Assembly (NCBI RefSeq): GCF_016757215.1
Contig: NZ_JAESIY010000001.1
Coordinates: forward strand, 372,001 to 436,000
Origin: Fulvivirga sediminis
GTDB taxonomy: Bacteria; Bacteroidota; Bacteroidia; Cytophagales; Cyclobacteriaceae
Direction of reading: 5' to 3'
Length of the DNA stretch: 64,000 nt
Numbering within the stretch: the first letter of the stretch is position 1; every line of letters begins with the position of its first letter. The notes beneath the pieces were generated by a model. That model saw only the letters and a program-made list of their open reading frames with translations, searched no databases and was not told the DNA's origin. Both the position numbers and the translations under genes were made by a program. Positions 8,386 to 18,511 of this stretch are shown in pieces.

Positions 8386-9408
8386 GTGGAGAATTCAAAA
8401 ATATTGGTCACAGGGGCTGCGGGTTTTGTAGGATTTCATTTGTGTGATAAACTACTCAAACTTGATTATCAGGTTTTTGGCATAGATAATATGAATGATT
8501 ATTATGATGTCAATTTGAAAAAAGCAAGGTTGGAAGCATTGCCAAAAAAGGAGAGTTTCCAGTTTATAGAAATTGATTTGTGTGATAAAAAATCAATTCT
8601 GGATTTATTTGAATCCCATAAATTTGATTATGTCATCAACCTGGCTGCACAAGCAGGTGTGCGATATTCTTTGACACATCCAGATGAATATATTTCAAAC
8701 AATGTGCAAGGGTTCTTGAATGTTTTGGAAGGTTGTCGTTACAATGCTGTTAAGCACCTTATATATGCTTCTTCTAGCTCTGTATATGGAGGAAATACAA
8801 CCATGCCTTTTTCTGTTCATCAGAATGTAGATCATCCGGTATCTCTATATGCTGCTACCAAAAAATCTAATGAGTTGATGGCTCATACTTATTCACATTT
8901 ATTTGGGTTACCCACTTCAGGCTTAAGGTTTTTTACGGTATATGGACCTTATGGCAGGCCTGATATGGCTTTATTCTTATTTACTAAAGCTATTGTAGAA
9001 GGGAAGCCTATAGATGTATTCAATGGAGGGCGGATGAAAAGAGATTTTACCTATGTGGAAGATATTGTGGAGGGAATAGCTCGCTTGATACCTGTAATTC
9101 CGCAAGCTAACGATGAATGGGACAAGCAAAACCCTGATTCAGCAACAAGTTGGGCTCCATATAAGTTATACAACATTGGAAATAATAAGCCGGTTGAGCT
9201 TATGGAATACATAACTACTCTGGAGGACTGTTTAGGCAAAAAGGCAATTAAGAATCTTTTACCTTTGCAACCAGGAGATGTATTAGAAACATACGCGGAT
9301 GTTCAGGATTTGGCCGATGCAGTTGGCTTCAAACCGCAAACTAGTTTAAAGTATGGAATACAGAAGTTTGTGGACTGGTATATCGATTATTATAAAGTGA
9401 AAATATGA
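8386..9408 (+). CDS. NAD-dependent UDP-glucuronate 4-epimerase (GAE/LpsL type)
   Basis: An extended short-chain dehydrogenase of about 340 residues. The NAD-binding loop [10 protein letters not shown] is at the N terminus, SSSSVYG and YAATKKSNE give the catalytic Ser and YxxxK, and the segments AAQAGVRYS and [11 protein letters not shown] are those of UDP-glucuronate 4-epimerases, which make UDP-galacturonate. It is the first gene of the rightward nucleotide-sugar cluster and overlaps the next gene by 4 bp. The start is taken as GTG at 8386; a TTG at 8359 is in frame but lies inside or before the promoter box. A UDP-N-acetylhexosaminuronate epimerase is an alternative. Confidence 0.87.
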   Translation: MENSKILVTGAAGFVGFHLCDKLLKLDYQVFGIDNMNDYYDVNLKKARLEALPKKESFQFIEIDLCDKKSILDLFESHKFDYVINLAAQAGVRYSLTHPDEYISNNVQGFLNVLEGCRYNAVKHLIYASSSSVYGGNTTMPFSVHQNVDHPVSLYAATKKSNELMAHTYSHLFGLPTSGLRFFTVYGPYGRPDMALFLFTKAIVEGKPIDVFNGGRMKRDFTYVEDIVEGIARLIPVIPQANDEWDKQNPDSATSWAPYKLYNIGNNKPVELMEYITTLEDCLGKKAIKNLLPLQPGDVLETYADVQDLADAVGFKPQTSLKYGIQKFVDWYIDYYKVKI

Positions 9409-10658
9409 GCAAGAATCTCGCAATAATTGGCCTTGGCTATGTTGGTTTGCCACTAGCAGTGGAATTTGGTAAAAAAGTAAAAGTGGTGGGTTTTGATATA
9501 AACAAAACTCGAATAGAAGAGCTTAAGAAAGGTTTTGAAAGAACAAAGGAAGTAGATTCTGATGAATTAAAGGAAGCTAAGGGTTTAACCTACAGCTCTG
9601 ATATGAATGATCTTAATGATGTAGATATATATATTGTTACGGTGCCTACCCCTATAGATCAATATAAAAAGCCAGACTTGACACCTTTGGAGAAAGCCAG
9701 TACTACAGTGGGTAAAGTCTTAAAAAGGGGGAACATTGTTATCTATGAATCTACAGTATTTCCAGGTTGTACTGAAGAGGTTTGTGTGCCTATTCTGGAA
9801 GCAGAAAGTGGATTGAAGTTTAATGAAGATTTTTATTGTGGATATTCTCCTGAAAGAATAAATCCAGGAGATAAAGTACACAGATTACCTTTTATCAAAA
9901 AGGTGACTAGTGGGAGTGCGCCAGAAGTAGCCGAAGAGGTAGACCAACTGTATAAAACTATTATTACCGCTGGGACACATAAGGCTTCATCCATAAAAGT
10001 GGCAGAAGCTGCCAAGGTTATTGAGAACTCTCAGAGAGATCTTAATATAGCTTTTGTCAACGAACTTGCTCTGATTTTTGATAAAATAGGTATTGATACT
10101 CATGAGGTATTAGAAGCTGCAGGAACCAAATGGAATTTTCTAAATTTTAAGCCAGGTTTAGTAGGAGGTCATTGTATAGGGGTAGATCCATATTACTTGA
10201 CATACAAGGCTGAAAGTTACGGGTATAATCCTCAGGTAATCCTTTCAGGAAGGAGAATTAATGATAATATGGGCATGTTTGTAGCCAACAAGGTAATTAA
10301 GCTCATGACGAAAAAGGATAATCCTATAAACAATAGTAACATACTTATTCTTGGTATTACCTTTAAAGAAAACTGCCCTGATATCAGAAATAGCAGAGTG
10401 ATAGATGTTATTAGAGAACTCCAAGGATTTGGTGCTAATGTCGAAGTTTTTGATCCTGAGGCAGATAAAGATGAAGTGAGGCATGAATATGATATTGATT
10501 TAATAGAAAAGCCAAACAAAAAGTACAATGCCGTAGTTTTAGCTGTAAGTCATGATGAATTTAAAGATTTAGATATGAGCTCAATCATAGGGGAGAATAC
10601 TGCTATTTACGATATTAAAGGCTATTGGAATAGAGATTTAATAACAGCAAGATTATAA
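9405..10658 (+). CDS. Nucleotide sugar dehydrogenase (UDP-sugar 6-dehydrogenase, TviB/WbpA type)
   Basis: A 417-residue enzyme oxidising C6 of a UDP-hexose or UDP-HexNAc to the uronate with two NAD+. The N-terminal NAD domain has [15 protein letters not shown]. The catalytic cysteine is in [15 protein letters not shown], and the C-terminal UDP-binding domain has [15 protein letters not shown]. The [15 protein letters not shown] form is closer to the UDP-GlcNAc/GalNAc dehydrogenases TviB and WbpA than to UDP-glucose dehydrogenase, but I cannot settle the substrate. It overlaps the epimerase by 4 bp, so the pair probably makes one uronic acid donor. Confidence 0.88.
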   Translation: MSKNLAIIGLGYVGLPLAVEFGKKVKVVGFDINKTRIEELKKGFERTKEVDSDELKEAKGLTYSSDMNDLNDVDIYIVTVPTPIDQYKKPDLTPLEKASTTVGKVLKRGNIVIYESTVFPGCTEEVCVPILEAESGLKFNEDFYCGYSPERINPGDKVHRLPFIKKVTSGSAPEVAEEVDQLYKTIITAGTHKASSIKVAEAAKVIENSQRDLNIAFVNELALIFDKIGIDTHEVLEAAGTKWNFLNFKPGLVGGHCIGVDPYYLTYKAESYGYNPQVILSGRRINDNMGMFVANKVIKLMTKKDNPINNSNILILGITFKENCPDIRNSRVIDVIRELQGFGANVEVFDPEADKDEVRHEYDIDLIEKPNKKYNAVVLAVSHDEFKDLDMSSIIGENTAIYDIKGYWNRDLITARL

Positions 10659-10663
10659 TTATT

Positions 10664-11680
10664 GTGGAAAAGAAAATACTCGTAACAGGAGGAGCCGGAT
10701 ACATCGGCTCGCATACGTGCGTAGAACTGATTAACTCAGGATACACACCTGTAATCATTGATAATTTTTCTAATTCAGAAAAGTTTATCCTAGATAGGTT
10801 AAAAGAACTAACAGGTCAGGAGATCACCTTAGAAGAAGGTGATTGTGGTGATTATGATTTTCTTAAATCTGTTTTTAAAAAACATGCTGATATTTCTGGA
10901 GTGATACATTTTGCCGCATATAAGGCAGTAGGTGAATCATCAAAGCTTCCACTGAAATACTATGAAAATAATTTACTTTCAACTATCAATATGTTGAAAG
11001 TGATGAATGAGGAAGGTGTTACTAATTTTGTTTTCTCATCATCATGTACTGTATATGGCGAACCTGATACATTGCCTGTTACTGAAGAAACACAAACAAA
11101 GCCTGCTGAATCTCCTTATGGTAGAACAAAGCAGATCTGTGAGGATATTACCAGAGATTTCTCTAAAACTTCTGATACCTTTAAAGGTATATTTTTAAGG
11201 TATTTTAATCCAATAGGAGCGCATCCAACATCATTGATAGGTGAATTACCTTTAGGTACACCAAATAACCTGGTGCCTTTTATTACTCAAACAGCAGCTG
11301 GAATAAGAGAAAAGCTTACCATTTTTGGTAATGACTATAATACTCCTGATGGTACTTGTATAAGAGATTACATACATGTTGTAGATTTAGCAAAAGCACA
11401 TATTGCTGCTTTAGATTATCTTTTAGACCGTGAAGATGCTTGTTTGGAGGTATTTAACGTGGGTACAGGTAACGGTAACTCTGTTAAAGAAGTAGTAGAT
11501 ACTTTTCAAGGAGTTACAGGAGTAAAACTCAATTATGAATTAGGAGATAGAAGGGCTGGAGACGTAGAAAAGGTTTATGCTGATGCCAGTAAGGTCGAAA
11601 GCGAACTACAGTGGAAAGCAGAAATTACTCTGGCTGAAGCATTGAAAGATGCTTGGAATTGGCAGAAATCTTTGGGGTAA
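10664..11680 (+). CDS. galE: UDP-glucose 4-epimerase GalE
   Basis: A 338-residue epimerase interconverting UDP-glucose and UDP-galactose. The sequence shows GGAGYIGSHTCVEL at the N terminus, FAAYKAVGES, a serine-rich SSSCTVYG and YGRTKQICE (YxxxK), and RYFNPIGAHPTSLIGE, a GalE signature. The start is GTG at 10664, 5 bp after the dehydrogenase stop; no ATG fits. It is part of the nucleotide-sugar operon. Confidence 0.93.
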   Translation: MEKKILVTGGAGYIGSHTCVELINSGYTPVIIDNFSNSEKFILDRLKELTGQEITLEEGDCGDYDFLKSVFKKHADISGVIHFAAYKAVGESSKLPLKYYENNLLSTINMLKVMNEEGVTNFVFSSSCTVYGEPDTLPVTEETQTKPAESPYGRTKQICEDITRDFSKTSDTFKGIFLRYFNPIGAHPTSLIGELPLGTPNNLVPFITQTAAGIREKLTIFGNDYNTPDGTCIRDYIHVVDLAKAHIAALDYLLDREDACLEVFNVGTGNGNSVKEVVDTFQGVTGVKLNYELGDRRAGDVEKVYADASKVESELQWKAEITLAEALKDAWNWQKSLG

Positions 11681-11750
11681 TTTGTTCTAAATAAAGTAGT
11701 ATTTCGTTAAAATTTATTAATTTGAATTTGCAATAATCAAACCAAAACCC

Positions 11751-12617
11751 ATGAAAGGAATTATACTCGCCGGAGGTTCCGGCACAAGACTTTATCCCCT
11801 TACTAAAACCGTTTCAAAGCAGCTACTGCCCATTTATGATAAACCGATGATTTATTATCCATTATCGGTTCTTATGCTGGCAGATATCAAAGATGTTTTG
11901 ATCATTACTACTCCGGAAGATTCTGAGGCATTCAAAAAGCTACTAGGAGATGGTTCTCAGTTTGGTATCAATTTACAATATGCCATTCAGCCTTCTCCAG
12001 ATGGTTTGGCGCAAGCTTTTATTATTGGTGAAGAGTTTATAGGTAATGATTCTTGCTGTTTGATTTTGGGAGATAATATATTCTATGGGTATAATTTCTC
12101 TAAGACATTGGTAAATGCTTCTCAGCAAACTTCTGGCGCCACTGTTTTTGGTTATTATGTAAAGGATCCTGAGCGATATGGAGTTGTGGAATTTACTGAT
12201 GATAATAAAGTAGTTTCTTTGGTTGAAAAACCAGAAAAACCAAAATCTAATTATGCTGTTACTGGGTTATATTTTTACGATAACACTGTAAGTGAAAAAG
12301 CCAAGCAGATTAAACCGTCTCCAAGAGGAGAACTTGAAATTACCGACCTCAACAATATGTATTTAGAAGAAGGTAGCTTAAAGGTAGAGCTTTTAGGTAG
12401 AGGTATGGCCTGGTTAGATACTGGTACACATCAAAGTTTAATTCAGGCAGGCAACTTTGTAGAATCTATTGAAGAGAGACAAGGATTGAAAATAGCATGT
12501 CTGGAAGAAATAGCTTTTAGAAAGGGCTACATCAATAAAGAGCAATTAAAAGAAGCAGCTAAAACTTTATTAAAAAATCAGTACGGACAGTACTTAATGA
12601 AAATCGCAGGAGAATAA
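11751..12617 (+). CDS. rfbA: Glucose-1-phosphate thymidylyltransferase RfbA/RmlA
   Basis: A 288-residue enzyme making dTDP-glucose from dTTP and glucose-1-phosphate, the first step towards dTDP-6-deoxysugars. It has the N-terminal nucleotidyltransferase motif [11 protein letters not shown], followed by [17 protein letters not shown], and further on GDNIFYG and [20 protein letters not shown]. The length is typical. Its stop overlaps the rfbB start by one base. The gap of 70 bp from galE may hold a weak promoter, but I found no exact TAnnTTTG box there. Confidence 0.95.
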   Translation: MKGIILAGGSGTRLYPLTKTVSKQLLPIYDKPMIYYPLSVLMLADIKDVLIITTPEDSEAFKKLLGDGSQFGINLQYAIQPSPDGLAQAFIIGEEFIGNDSCCLILGDNIFYGYNFSKTLVNASQQTSGATVFGYYVKDPERYGVVEFTDDNKVVSLVEKPEKPKSNYAVTGLYFYDNTVSEKAKQIKPSPRGELEITDLNNMYLEEGSLKVELLGRGMAWLDTGTHQSLIQAGNFVESIEERQGLKIACLEEIAFRKGYINKEQLKEAAKTLLKNQYGQYLMKIAGE

Positions 12618-13633
12618 TGAAAAAAAATATATTGATAACAGGCGGAGCAGGTTTTATAGGATCTAATTTTGTTCCCTATTTTCTTGAATCATATCCAGAT
12701 TACCATTTAGTTAATCTGGATAAACTTACCTATGCAGGCGATTTGTCTAACCTAACAGAGGTGGAAGGTTCCGATAGATATACTTTTATTCAGGGAGATA
12801 TCTGTGATCGATCTCTTATAGAAAAACTCTTCAAGGAGTATAAATTTCAAGGGGTGATTCACTTTGCCGCAGAGTCTCATGTAGACAATTCAATTTCCGG
12901 TCCGGAAGCTTTTATTAACACCAATATCAATGGTACTTTTACATTAATTGATGTGGCAAGAAATACTTGGATGCATGAGCCATTCAAGAAAAAGGAAGAA
13001 TTTGAAAATGCTCGTTTTCATCATATATCTACAGATGAGGTGTATGGTACTTTAGGAGAAACAGGCCTTTTTACAGAGGAGACTCCTTATGCCCCTAATA
13101 GCCCTTATTCTGCGTCTAAAGCTAGCAGTGACCTGTTAGTGAGAAGTTATTTCCATACCTATGGAATGAATGTAGTTACGACTAACTGTTCTAATAACTA
13201 CGGTCCTAAGCAGCATGATGAAAAGCTGATACCAGTGATCATTAGGAAAGCCCTTAATGGAGAAAGCATTCCTATTTATGGTGACGGTAAAAACATTAGA
13301 GACTGGTTATACGTGCTTGACCATTGTAAAGGCATAGACCTTGTATTTCATAAAGGAGTAGTAGGAGAAACCTATAATATTGGAGGTAGAAATGAGCGCA
13401 ATAACAATGAAGTAGTTAACACCATTTGTGCTATTCTTGATGAATTACATCCTAAAGGAGGAGACGAATCCTACAAATCTCAAATCACCTACGTAAAGGA
13501 CCGTGCAGGCCATGACCGTCGTTATGCTATTGATGCCACCAAACTCGAAAATGACCTAGGCTGGAAGGCCGACGAGAATTTTGACACCGGCATAAAACGC
13601 ACCATCAACTGGTATTTAAAAAAGTACTTATAG
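12617..13633 (+). CDS. rfbB: dTDP-glucose 4,6-dehydratase RfbB/RmlB
   Basis: A 338-residue dehydratase converting dTDP-glucose to dTDP-4-keto-6-deoxyglucose. Visible are the NAD loop GGAGFIGSNFVPYF, the FAAESHVDNSI segment, HISTDEVYG with the family's Thr-Asp-Glu catalytic triplet, YSASKASSD (YxxxK), and NCSNNYGP. The usual next genes rmlC and rmlD are absent here, so either they lie elsewhere or the 4-keto sugar feeds another product. It is the last gene before a 463-bp gap. Confidence 0.95.
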   Translation: MKKNILITGGAGFIGSNFVPYFLESYPDYHLVNLDKLTYAGDLSNLTEVEGSDRYTFIQGDICDRSLIEKLFKEYKFQGVIHFAAESHVDNSISGPEAFINTNINGTFTLIDVARNTWMHEPFKKKEEFENARFHHISTDEVYGTLGETGLFTEETPYAPNSPYSASKASSDLLVRSYFHTYGMNVVTTNCSNNYGPKQHDEKLIPVIIRKALNGESIPIYGDGKNIRDWLYVLDHCKGIDLVFHKGVVGETYNIGGRNERNNNEVVNTICAILDELHPKGGDESYKSQITYVKDRAGHDRRYAIDATKLENDLGWKADENFDTGIKRTINWYLKKYL

Positions 13634-14096
13634 GATATATTTTTCGTTATATTTTATAGTTTTGCGGGGCTAAATTTTGAATCACCTTAATTATTATTTG
13701 ATAATTTAAGAGATCTTTCATTTGAACGCAATTGTTTATAGTGGTATACTATACAGTGAAAATAATAAACGCTATTTGTTAAAAGAGGATTAAGGCAGAT
13801 AGGTATATGGAATTTATCCTAATTAGGATGTTTTGGTGTGAGATCTTTTATTTTATTATAATTTTTTCGGCATAGATGTTTCCGAACACCATCGCTTATG
13901 AGATAGTGATTCCTGTAAAAATGTAAATAGTCTATTAATAAGTAGGAATGAAGTTTGAATTAAATAGGTTTATTACAATTTAGATAGTGTTAATTGCAGT
14001 ATGTGGCAAAATTTTATGTAAAGGGATAACCAAAAGCTTCCTATTATTTAGAGACCAAAAACTATTTTTAAAGAATAAGAATCTGCGATATGGATC
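13634..14096. other. 463-bp AT-rich leader/intergenic region before the polysaccharide assembly genes
   Basis: This is the longest gene-free stretch in the window and contains no convincing open reading frame. It holds a TAGTTTTG box at 13657-13664, 6-bp inverted arms TATAGT/ACTATA at 13737-13753, and a 14-bp perfect palindrome at 13816-13829 (ATCCTAATTAGGAT). If the box is a promoter, the assembly genes have an untranslated leader of about 420 nt. Such leaders often carry antitermination or other control of polysaccharide operons; that role is inference. Confidence 0.5.
13657..13664 (+). promoter_or_regulatory. Candidate -7 box for the polysaccharide assembly operon
   Basis: TAGTTTTG matches TAnnTTTG and is followed by a small GC-rich patch (GCGGGGC). 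It lies 24 bp after the rfbB stop and 433 bp before the next gene. No -33 TTG was found at the usual spacing, so support is moderate. Confidence 0.4.
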
Positions 14097-14903
14097 ATGA
14101 ATAACTTTATGAAAGGAGAAATATCTAATAAACCTTTGTATTTTGAGATACCGGACTCTACGTTGCAGGTGTTTTTTGTAATATTGGCGTATGCAGAACA
14201 AAACCCAGATAAGGTTTATTTATTTGATGAAAGCAATCATAGTCTACTACAGGCATGTCAAAAATTTCTTAGTTTAAAGTTAAAGAGGATTACTGATGAA
14301 AATGAGGCTTATTCTATATTTAACATACGTATCGATCATTCAAAGCCAGAGACACAATTATTGAATTTATCGGCGCCATTAATTTTCCCGAAAATAATTG
14401 TAAATCGATTTTATAAAAAGGCAAATTTAAAAGATCATCGCTTATATTTTAGAGGAATTTTGACGAAGCCTAGATTCAAAGAATGCATGTTGATGTTTCT
14501 TACAATAAAAGATTTTAGTGCTACATTTCAGATGGTAAGGAAATCTTTGAAAAGTAAGTCATTCCAAATAGATACTGAAAAAGTATACTTTGACTTTACA
14601 GATAGGGGGCGGCAAAAGGAATTTAAATACTTAGATGACAATTATTACAGGGAGATGTCAGGTTTTAAATATGTATTTTGTCCTAAAGGTGATTTTACTT
14701 GGACATATCGTTTTTTTGAAGCAATCCAACTGGGGGCTATTCCAATATGCAAACACAAGCATTCATTATATAATGATTTTTATTATTACAGAAAAATTGA
14801 TCAATCTTCTAATCATAATGCTCTTAAATTAATTGAGCAAAATTTAACCTCTTTTAAAAGCAAATTTTATTTGAAAGATGAAGGTTTTTCGGAATTTGCT
14901 TAG
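14097..14903 (+). CDS. Exostosin-like (GT47-type) glycosyltransferase
   Basis: A 268-residue protein whose C-terminal half resembles the exostosin domain: YREMSGFKYVFCPKGDFTW, followed by RFFEAIQLGAIPI, which matches the family pattern of a conserved CP-G stretch and then R-x-FEA-x-x-x-GxIP. The upstream RGILTKPR segment also fits. GT47-type enzymes are inverting transferases; the sugar cannot be inferred. There is no signal peptide or membrane helix, so it is probably cytoplasmic. It overlaps the flippase gene by 26 bp. A start at ATG 14109 is also possible. Confidence 0.7.
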   Translation: MNNFMKGEISNKPLYFEIPDSTLQVFFVILAYAEQNPDKVYLFDESNHSLLQACQKFLSLKLKRITDENEAYSIFNIRIDHSKPETQLLNLSAPLIFPKIIVNRFYKKANLKDHRLYFRGILTKPRFKECMLMFLTIKDFSATFQMVRKSLKSKSFQIDTEKVYFDFTDRGRQKEFKYLDDNYYREMSGFKYVFCPKGDFTWTYRFFEAIQLGAIPICKHKHSLYNDFYYYRKIDQSSNHNALKLIEQNLTSFKSKFYLKDEGFSEFA

Positions 14904-16389
14904 TAATCTAGTTGTTTTTGCAATTAATATTTTCATTGGACTCTGGCTTCCTCCATTTATAGTGAATAGATTAGGAGTTGGGGCATATGGTTTAATCCCA
15001 TTAGCCTCATCGATAGGTAACTATGCTATGATTGTTGCCGTGGTTATAAATGGATCAGTTGCTAGGTATCTTATGCTTGACTTGGCTAAAAGTGATTATC
15101 AATTGGCCAATAAAACATTTAATACTTGTTTTGGAGCACTAACCATTTTATTTTTGGTATTAACGCCCCTCTTATATTTATTCTCTTTTAATATAGAGTA
15201 TTTTATAAATGTACCAGACGATCTAATTGTACAAGGTCACTACCTTTTCATAGGTATATTTTGTTCATTCATTTTAAGTACATATACATCATTATTTAAT
15301 ACTTCACCATATGTAAATAATAGACTAGATTTAATTAATCTGGTGAATGTTACTAATGTTTCAGTTAGGTTAATTAGTATTATTAGCTTTTTCTATTTTG
15401 CAGCAGTATCCTTGACTCTGTATGGAGGAGCATATGTTATTGGAGGTTTGATTTCTTTATATATAAGCTTCAAAATATTTAAACGACAAACACCATTTCT
15501 AAAGTTAGATATTAGAGGGTTCGACGTTGCTATTGTGAAAGAAATATTAACGATGGGAGGATGGTTATTGGTTAGCCAAATAGGAGCTTTATTCTTTTTG
15601 CAAGCTGATTTATTCATAATAAATGTTTTTAAAGGGGCTAAATCCGCAGGGTTATACGGAATACTTTTGCCTTGGAATGTTTTAATAAGGACGTTTGGAG
15701 CTGTAATTGCAGGTGTTATCTCTCCCGTTATTTTAAAAGACTACGCAGAAGGTAAGATTGAAAGGATATTAAAAATATCTTCATTGGCAGTGAAATTTTT
15801 AGGTATTTTAATATCCTTAATTGTATCAGTTTTATGTATATATAGTGATGAAATTTTGAGACTTTGGGTTGGTAATGAATACTCTAACCTAAAGTGGTTA
15901 TTAATCGCCCTTATTTTTCACTTGGGGATAAATCTTTCGGTAATACCATTATTTGCCATTACTAATGCTCATAAGAAAGTAAAGTTACCAGGTATCGTTA
16001 CCCTTATTTTAGGGATAATTAACGTGGTGTTAGCCATCTTATTATTGAAATATACGGAGTTGGAGCTTTTCGGTGTTGCTATTGCTGGTTTTATTGTATT
16101 GACTTTCAAAAATGTTATTTTTGCTGCTCCTTATACGGCATATATTCTTGGACAAAAGAAAACATATTTTCTGAAGGATATGCTACCTTCTTTATTTTGT
16201 TTATTAATAGGTGCAATTATAGCTTTAACTATAAGGCATTTTATAAATGTGAATGGCTGGGTAAGCCTAATAGTTTCAATGCTGAGTGCTGGTGTTTTTA
16301 GTTGCTTATTTGTTTTCTTTAGTTTAGTGAAAATTGAGGAAAAGCAAATGTTAAAGCAATTAATTTTGTCGTTCTGGACTAAAAGTTGA
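14878..16389 (+). CDS. wzx: Polysaccharide flippase, Wzx/MATE-like family
   Basis: A 503-residue integral membrane protein with about 12-14 hydrophobic helices spread over its length and short loops, the layout of the polysaccharide exporters that move lipid-linked repeat units across the inner membrane. The N terminus (LLSNLVVFAINIFIGLWLPP) is typical. It starts inside the end of the exostosin-like gene, so translation is probably coupled. It would work with the WecA-like transferase at 24167 and a Wzy-like protein nearby. The coding sequence is visibly AT-rich, as is common for such genes. Confidence 0.88.
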   Translation: MKVFRNLLSNLVVFAINIFIGLWLPPFIVNRLGVGAYGLIPLASSIGNYAMIVAVVINGSVARYLMLDLAKSDYQLANKTFNTCFGALTILFLVLTPLLYLFSFNIEYFINVPDDLIVQGHYLFIGIFCSFILSTYTSLFNTSPYVNNRLDLINLVNVTNVSVRLISIISFFYFAAVSLTLYGGAYVIGGLISLYISFKIFKRQTPFLKLDIRGFDVAIVKEILTMGGWLLVSQIGALFFLQADLFIINVFKGAKSAGLYGILLPWNVLIRTFGAVIAGVISPVILKDYAEGKIERILKISSLAVKFLGILISLIVSVLCIYSDEILRLWVGNEYSNLKWLLIALIFHLGINLSVIPLFAITNAHKKVKLPGIVTLILGIINVVLAILLLKYTELELFGVAIAGFIVLTFKNVIFAAPYTAYILGQKKTYFLKDMLPSLFCLLIGAIIALTIRHFINVNGWVSLIVSMLSAGVFSCLFVFFSLVKIEEKQMLKQLILSFWTKS

Positions 16390-16414
16390 TTTGATATTAC
16401 AATATTGGAATAGT

Positions 16415-17530
16415 ATGAGTGTAACTTTTTTAGGATATTATGGTCAATTCAATACTGGGGATGATGCATTCTGTGTTGTTTCAGATTGGGGGGCAAGGAA
16501 GTTTTGGAATGAGTCGAATGTTAAGTTCGCAGGAAGTGACTTACCTATTGGATATTTTGGAAAGACAGTAAAGAGTACACTTTTTACGACGCATCAATTT
16601 AAAGGGCAACATCATGTAGAAAGCCTTTTCCAGCCTTTTATTGGAAAGAATGTGATATATGCAGGAGGGTCAGTATTTCACAGAGAAATAGATAGATTTA
16701 CAAGGGAAGGAATATTTTCAAATTACAGGAAACTTGGTTTATTAAATCTTTCAGCCATTGGAGTTTCGATAGGTCCATTTAAAAACTCTAGGGATAGAAA
16801 CAGTATAAGGAATTATTTGTCTAAATTTTCTTTTATAGCATTAAGAGATGAAAGATCTTATGAAGAAGTTATTGATATGAATCTATCTACTACCGCTGTT
16901 AAGGCGTTTGATTTAGCAGCTCTTCTTCCTTCCATGTATTCGATCCAGCCCAAGCAGACAAGCCAACCTGTTCTTGGAGTAAGTGCATGTTACTATGAAA
17001 GATATACCTGTGGTGATACAAAAAAGGAAAAAGCTAGGATTGATAAACTCATGGGTTCAATTGAGTTGGTGGTAAAAAGAATTCCTAATATAAGATTGAA
17101 AATATTCTGTTTTAATGCCCATCCAGTATTTGGAGATAATGAAATTACGGACTCTCTAGTTGCTTTTTTTAGTGACAAGAATGTAGATGTTGAAAGGATT
17201 GAATATAATTCTTCTCCAGAGAGTATTTGGAATGAGATTCAAAAGTGTGATGCTGTTTTATCTACTAGATTGCATTCAGGGATATTTTCTTGTTTTGCAG
17301 AAGTTCCATTTATTCAAATTGAATATCATTATAAATGCACAGATTTTCTGAAGGATGTAGGATATGATTCGCGTTATACTATTGGAGATTTTGATATTTC
17401 TGAGTCGGAAGTTGCGTTAAGAATTGAAAGAATTATTGTAGACAAAAAATCTCCTTCAATTAAGTTTATGGAATCTTGTAAAGATAGAGCTTTGCTAAAT
17501 TTTACAGAGCTGAAACAGTTTATCAAATAG
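16415..17530 (+). CDS. Polysaccharide pyruvyl transferase family protein
   Basis: A protein of about 371 residues of the CsaB/WcaK family. The N terminus YYGQFNTGDDAF is the family's opening motif (G-x-x-N-x-GD). VIYAGGSVFH matches the GGG-loop region, and STRLHSGIFS the conserved RLHS motif near the C terminus. Members transfer pyruvate from phosphoenolpyruvate to a sugar to form a ketal, giving the polymer negative charge. I chose ATG 16415; an upstream TTG at 16391, just after the wzx stop, is in frame but less likely. Some relatives have other roles, so the activity is inferred. Confidence 0.82.
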   Translation: MSVTFLGYYGQFNTGDDAFCVVSDWGARKFWNESNVKFAGSDLPIGYFGKTVKSTLFTTHQFKGQHHVESLFQPFIGKNVIYAGGSVFHREIDRFTREGIFSNYRKLGLLNLSAIGVSIGPFKNSRDRNSIRNYLSKFSFIALRDERSYEEVIDMNLSTTAVKAFDLAALLPSMYSIQPKQTSQPVLGVSACYYERYTCGDTKKEKARIDKLMGSIELVVKRIPNIRLKIFCFNAHPVFGDNEITDSLVAFFSDKNVDVERIEYNSSPESIWNEIQKCDAVLSTRLHSGIFSCFAEVPFIQIEYHYKCTDFLKDVGYDSRYTIGDFDISESEVALRIERIIVDKKSPSIKFMESCKDRALLNFTELKQFIK

Positions 17531-17533
17531 ATC

Positions 17534-18511
17534 ATGTTTTCAGTTATTATACCTTTATACAATAAGCAAGAAAATATTGCTAAAACTGTTGAGTCAGTTT
17601 TGAGTCAGACGTATCAGGAATTTGAGTTAATTATTGTTAATGACGGCTCTACTGACAATAGTTTAGAGGTTGTGAAAAATTTTAATACTAACAGGTTAAA
17701 ATTATATAGCATAGAAAATTCTGGAGTTTCTGCAGCTAGGAATTATGGTATAGGCAAGGCTAAATATCCTTACATAGCTCTTTTGGATGCTGATGACTAC
17801 TGGAGACCAAACTATCTTGCTTTAGCAAAGGAGGTCATTTCTACATATAAGGATGTTCAAATGATGGCCTTCGCATACTACAGAGTGATAAATGGGATTA
17901 ATGAGGAACTTAATTTTGGATTAAAGCATCAATTTGACACAGGAAGAATAAATAATTATTTTGAATTAATGCTTCTTAGCAATAATTCAATGATCACCTC
18001 ATCATCTGTAATAATCTCTAAATTGTTATTTAATAAGGTTGGTTTATTTAATGAAAAACTTAAGTATGGTGAAGATTTGGAAATGTGGTTTAGGCTATTA
18101 AGTGAGACTGACTTTTTTTTTGTTAATAAGAATCTTGTGTTCTACAATTTTGATGGTCAAGATCGTGCTTGTGATAAATTTTTTGATCTAGAAAGTGATT
18201 TGGTTTTTCATTTAGATGTGTTCTCTAATCTGGAAAAGAGAAGCATCAATGCAAAAAAGTATCTTGATTTGTTTCGGTTGCAAAAATTAAAGACCTATCA
18301 TTTAAACACTAAATACTCCAGTCAAGTTAGGAGTATTCTATTAAATGTGGATAAGGATAACTTAGGTTATAAGTGGAAATTGTTTTATAGTTTGCCCGTT
18401 AATATTTTAAGACCATTGTATCATATGTTCTTTTATTTGAAGCATAAGATTATAAAACCAGCTTTTGTCTATTTAAAATTTAATAAAATAAAGTGTACAG
18501 ATGAAAGATAG
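17534..18511 (+). CDS. Glycosyltransferase family 2 protein
   Basis: A 325-residue GT-A-fold transferase. The N terminus shows FSVIIPLYNKQENIAKTVES, then NDGSTDNS, then the metal-binding LLDADDYW (DxD region), and a later GEDLEMWFRL, which carries the ED motif of the active site. After about residue 230 there is a helical tail with hydrophobic and basic segments. It is 3 bp after the pyruvyl transferase and overlaps the next gene by 11 bp. Donor and acceptor sugars cannot be read from the sequence. Confidence 0.9.
   Translation: MFSVIIPLYNKQENIAKTVESVLSQTYQEFELIIVNDGSTDNSLEVVKNFNTNRLKLYSIENSGVSAARNYGIGKAKYPYIALLDADDYWRPNYLALAKEVISTYKDVQMMAFAYYRVINGINEELNFGLKHQFDTGRINNYFELMLLSNNSMITSSSVIISKLLFNKVGLFNEKLKYGEDLEMWFRLLSETDFFFVNKNLVFYNFDGQDRACDKFFDLESDLVFHLDVFSNLEKRSINAKKYLDLFRLQKLKTYHLNTKYSSQVRSILLNVDKDNLGYKWKLFYSLPVNILRPLYHMFFYLKHKIIKPAFVYLKFNKIKCTDER

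Noticed and set aside
10232-10528. Two overlapping minus-strand frames of about 80-100 codons
   Set aside because: They lie opposite the nucleotide sugar dehydrogenase and overlap each other; no family features.
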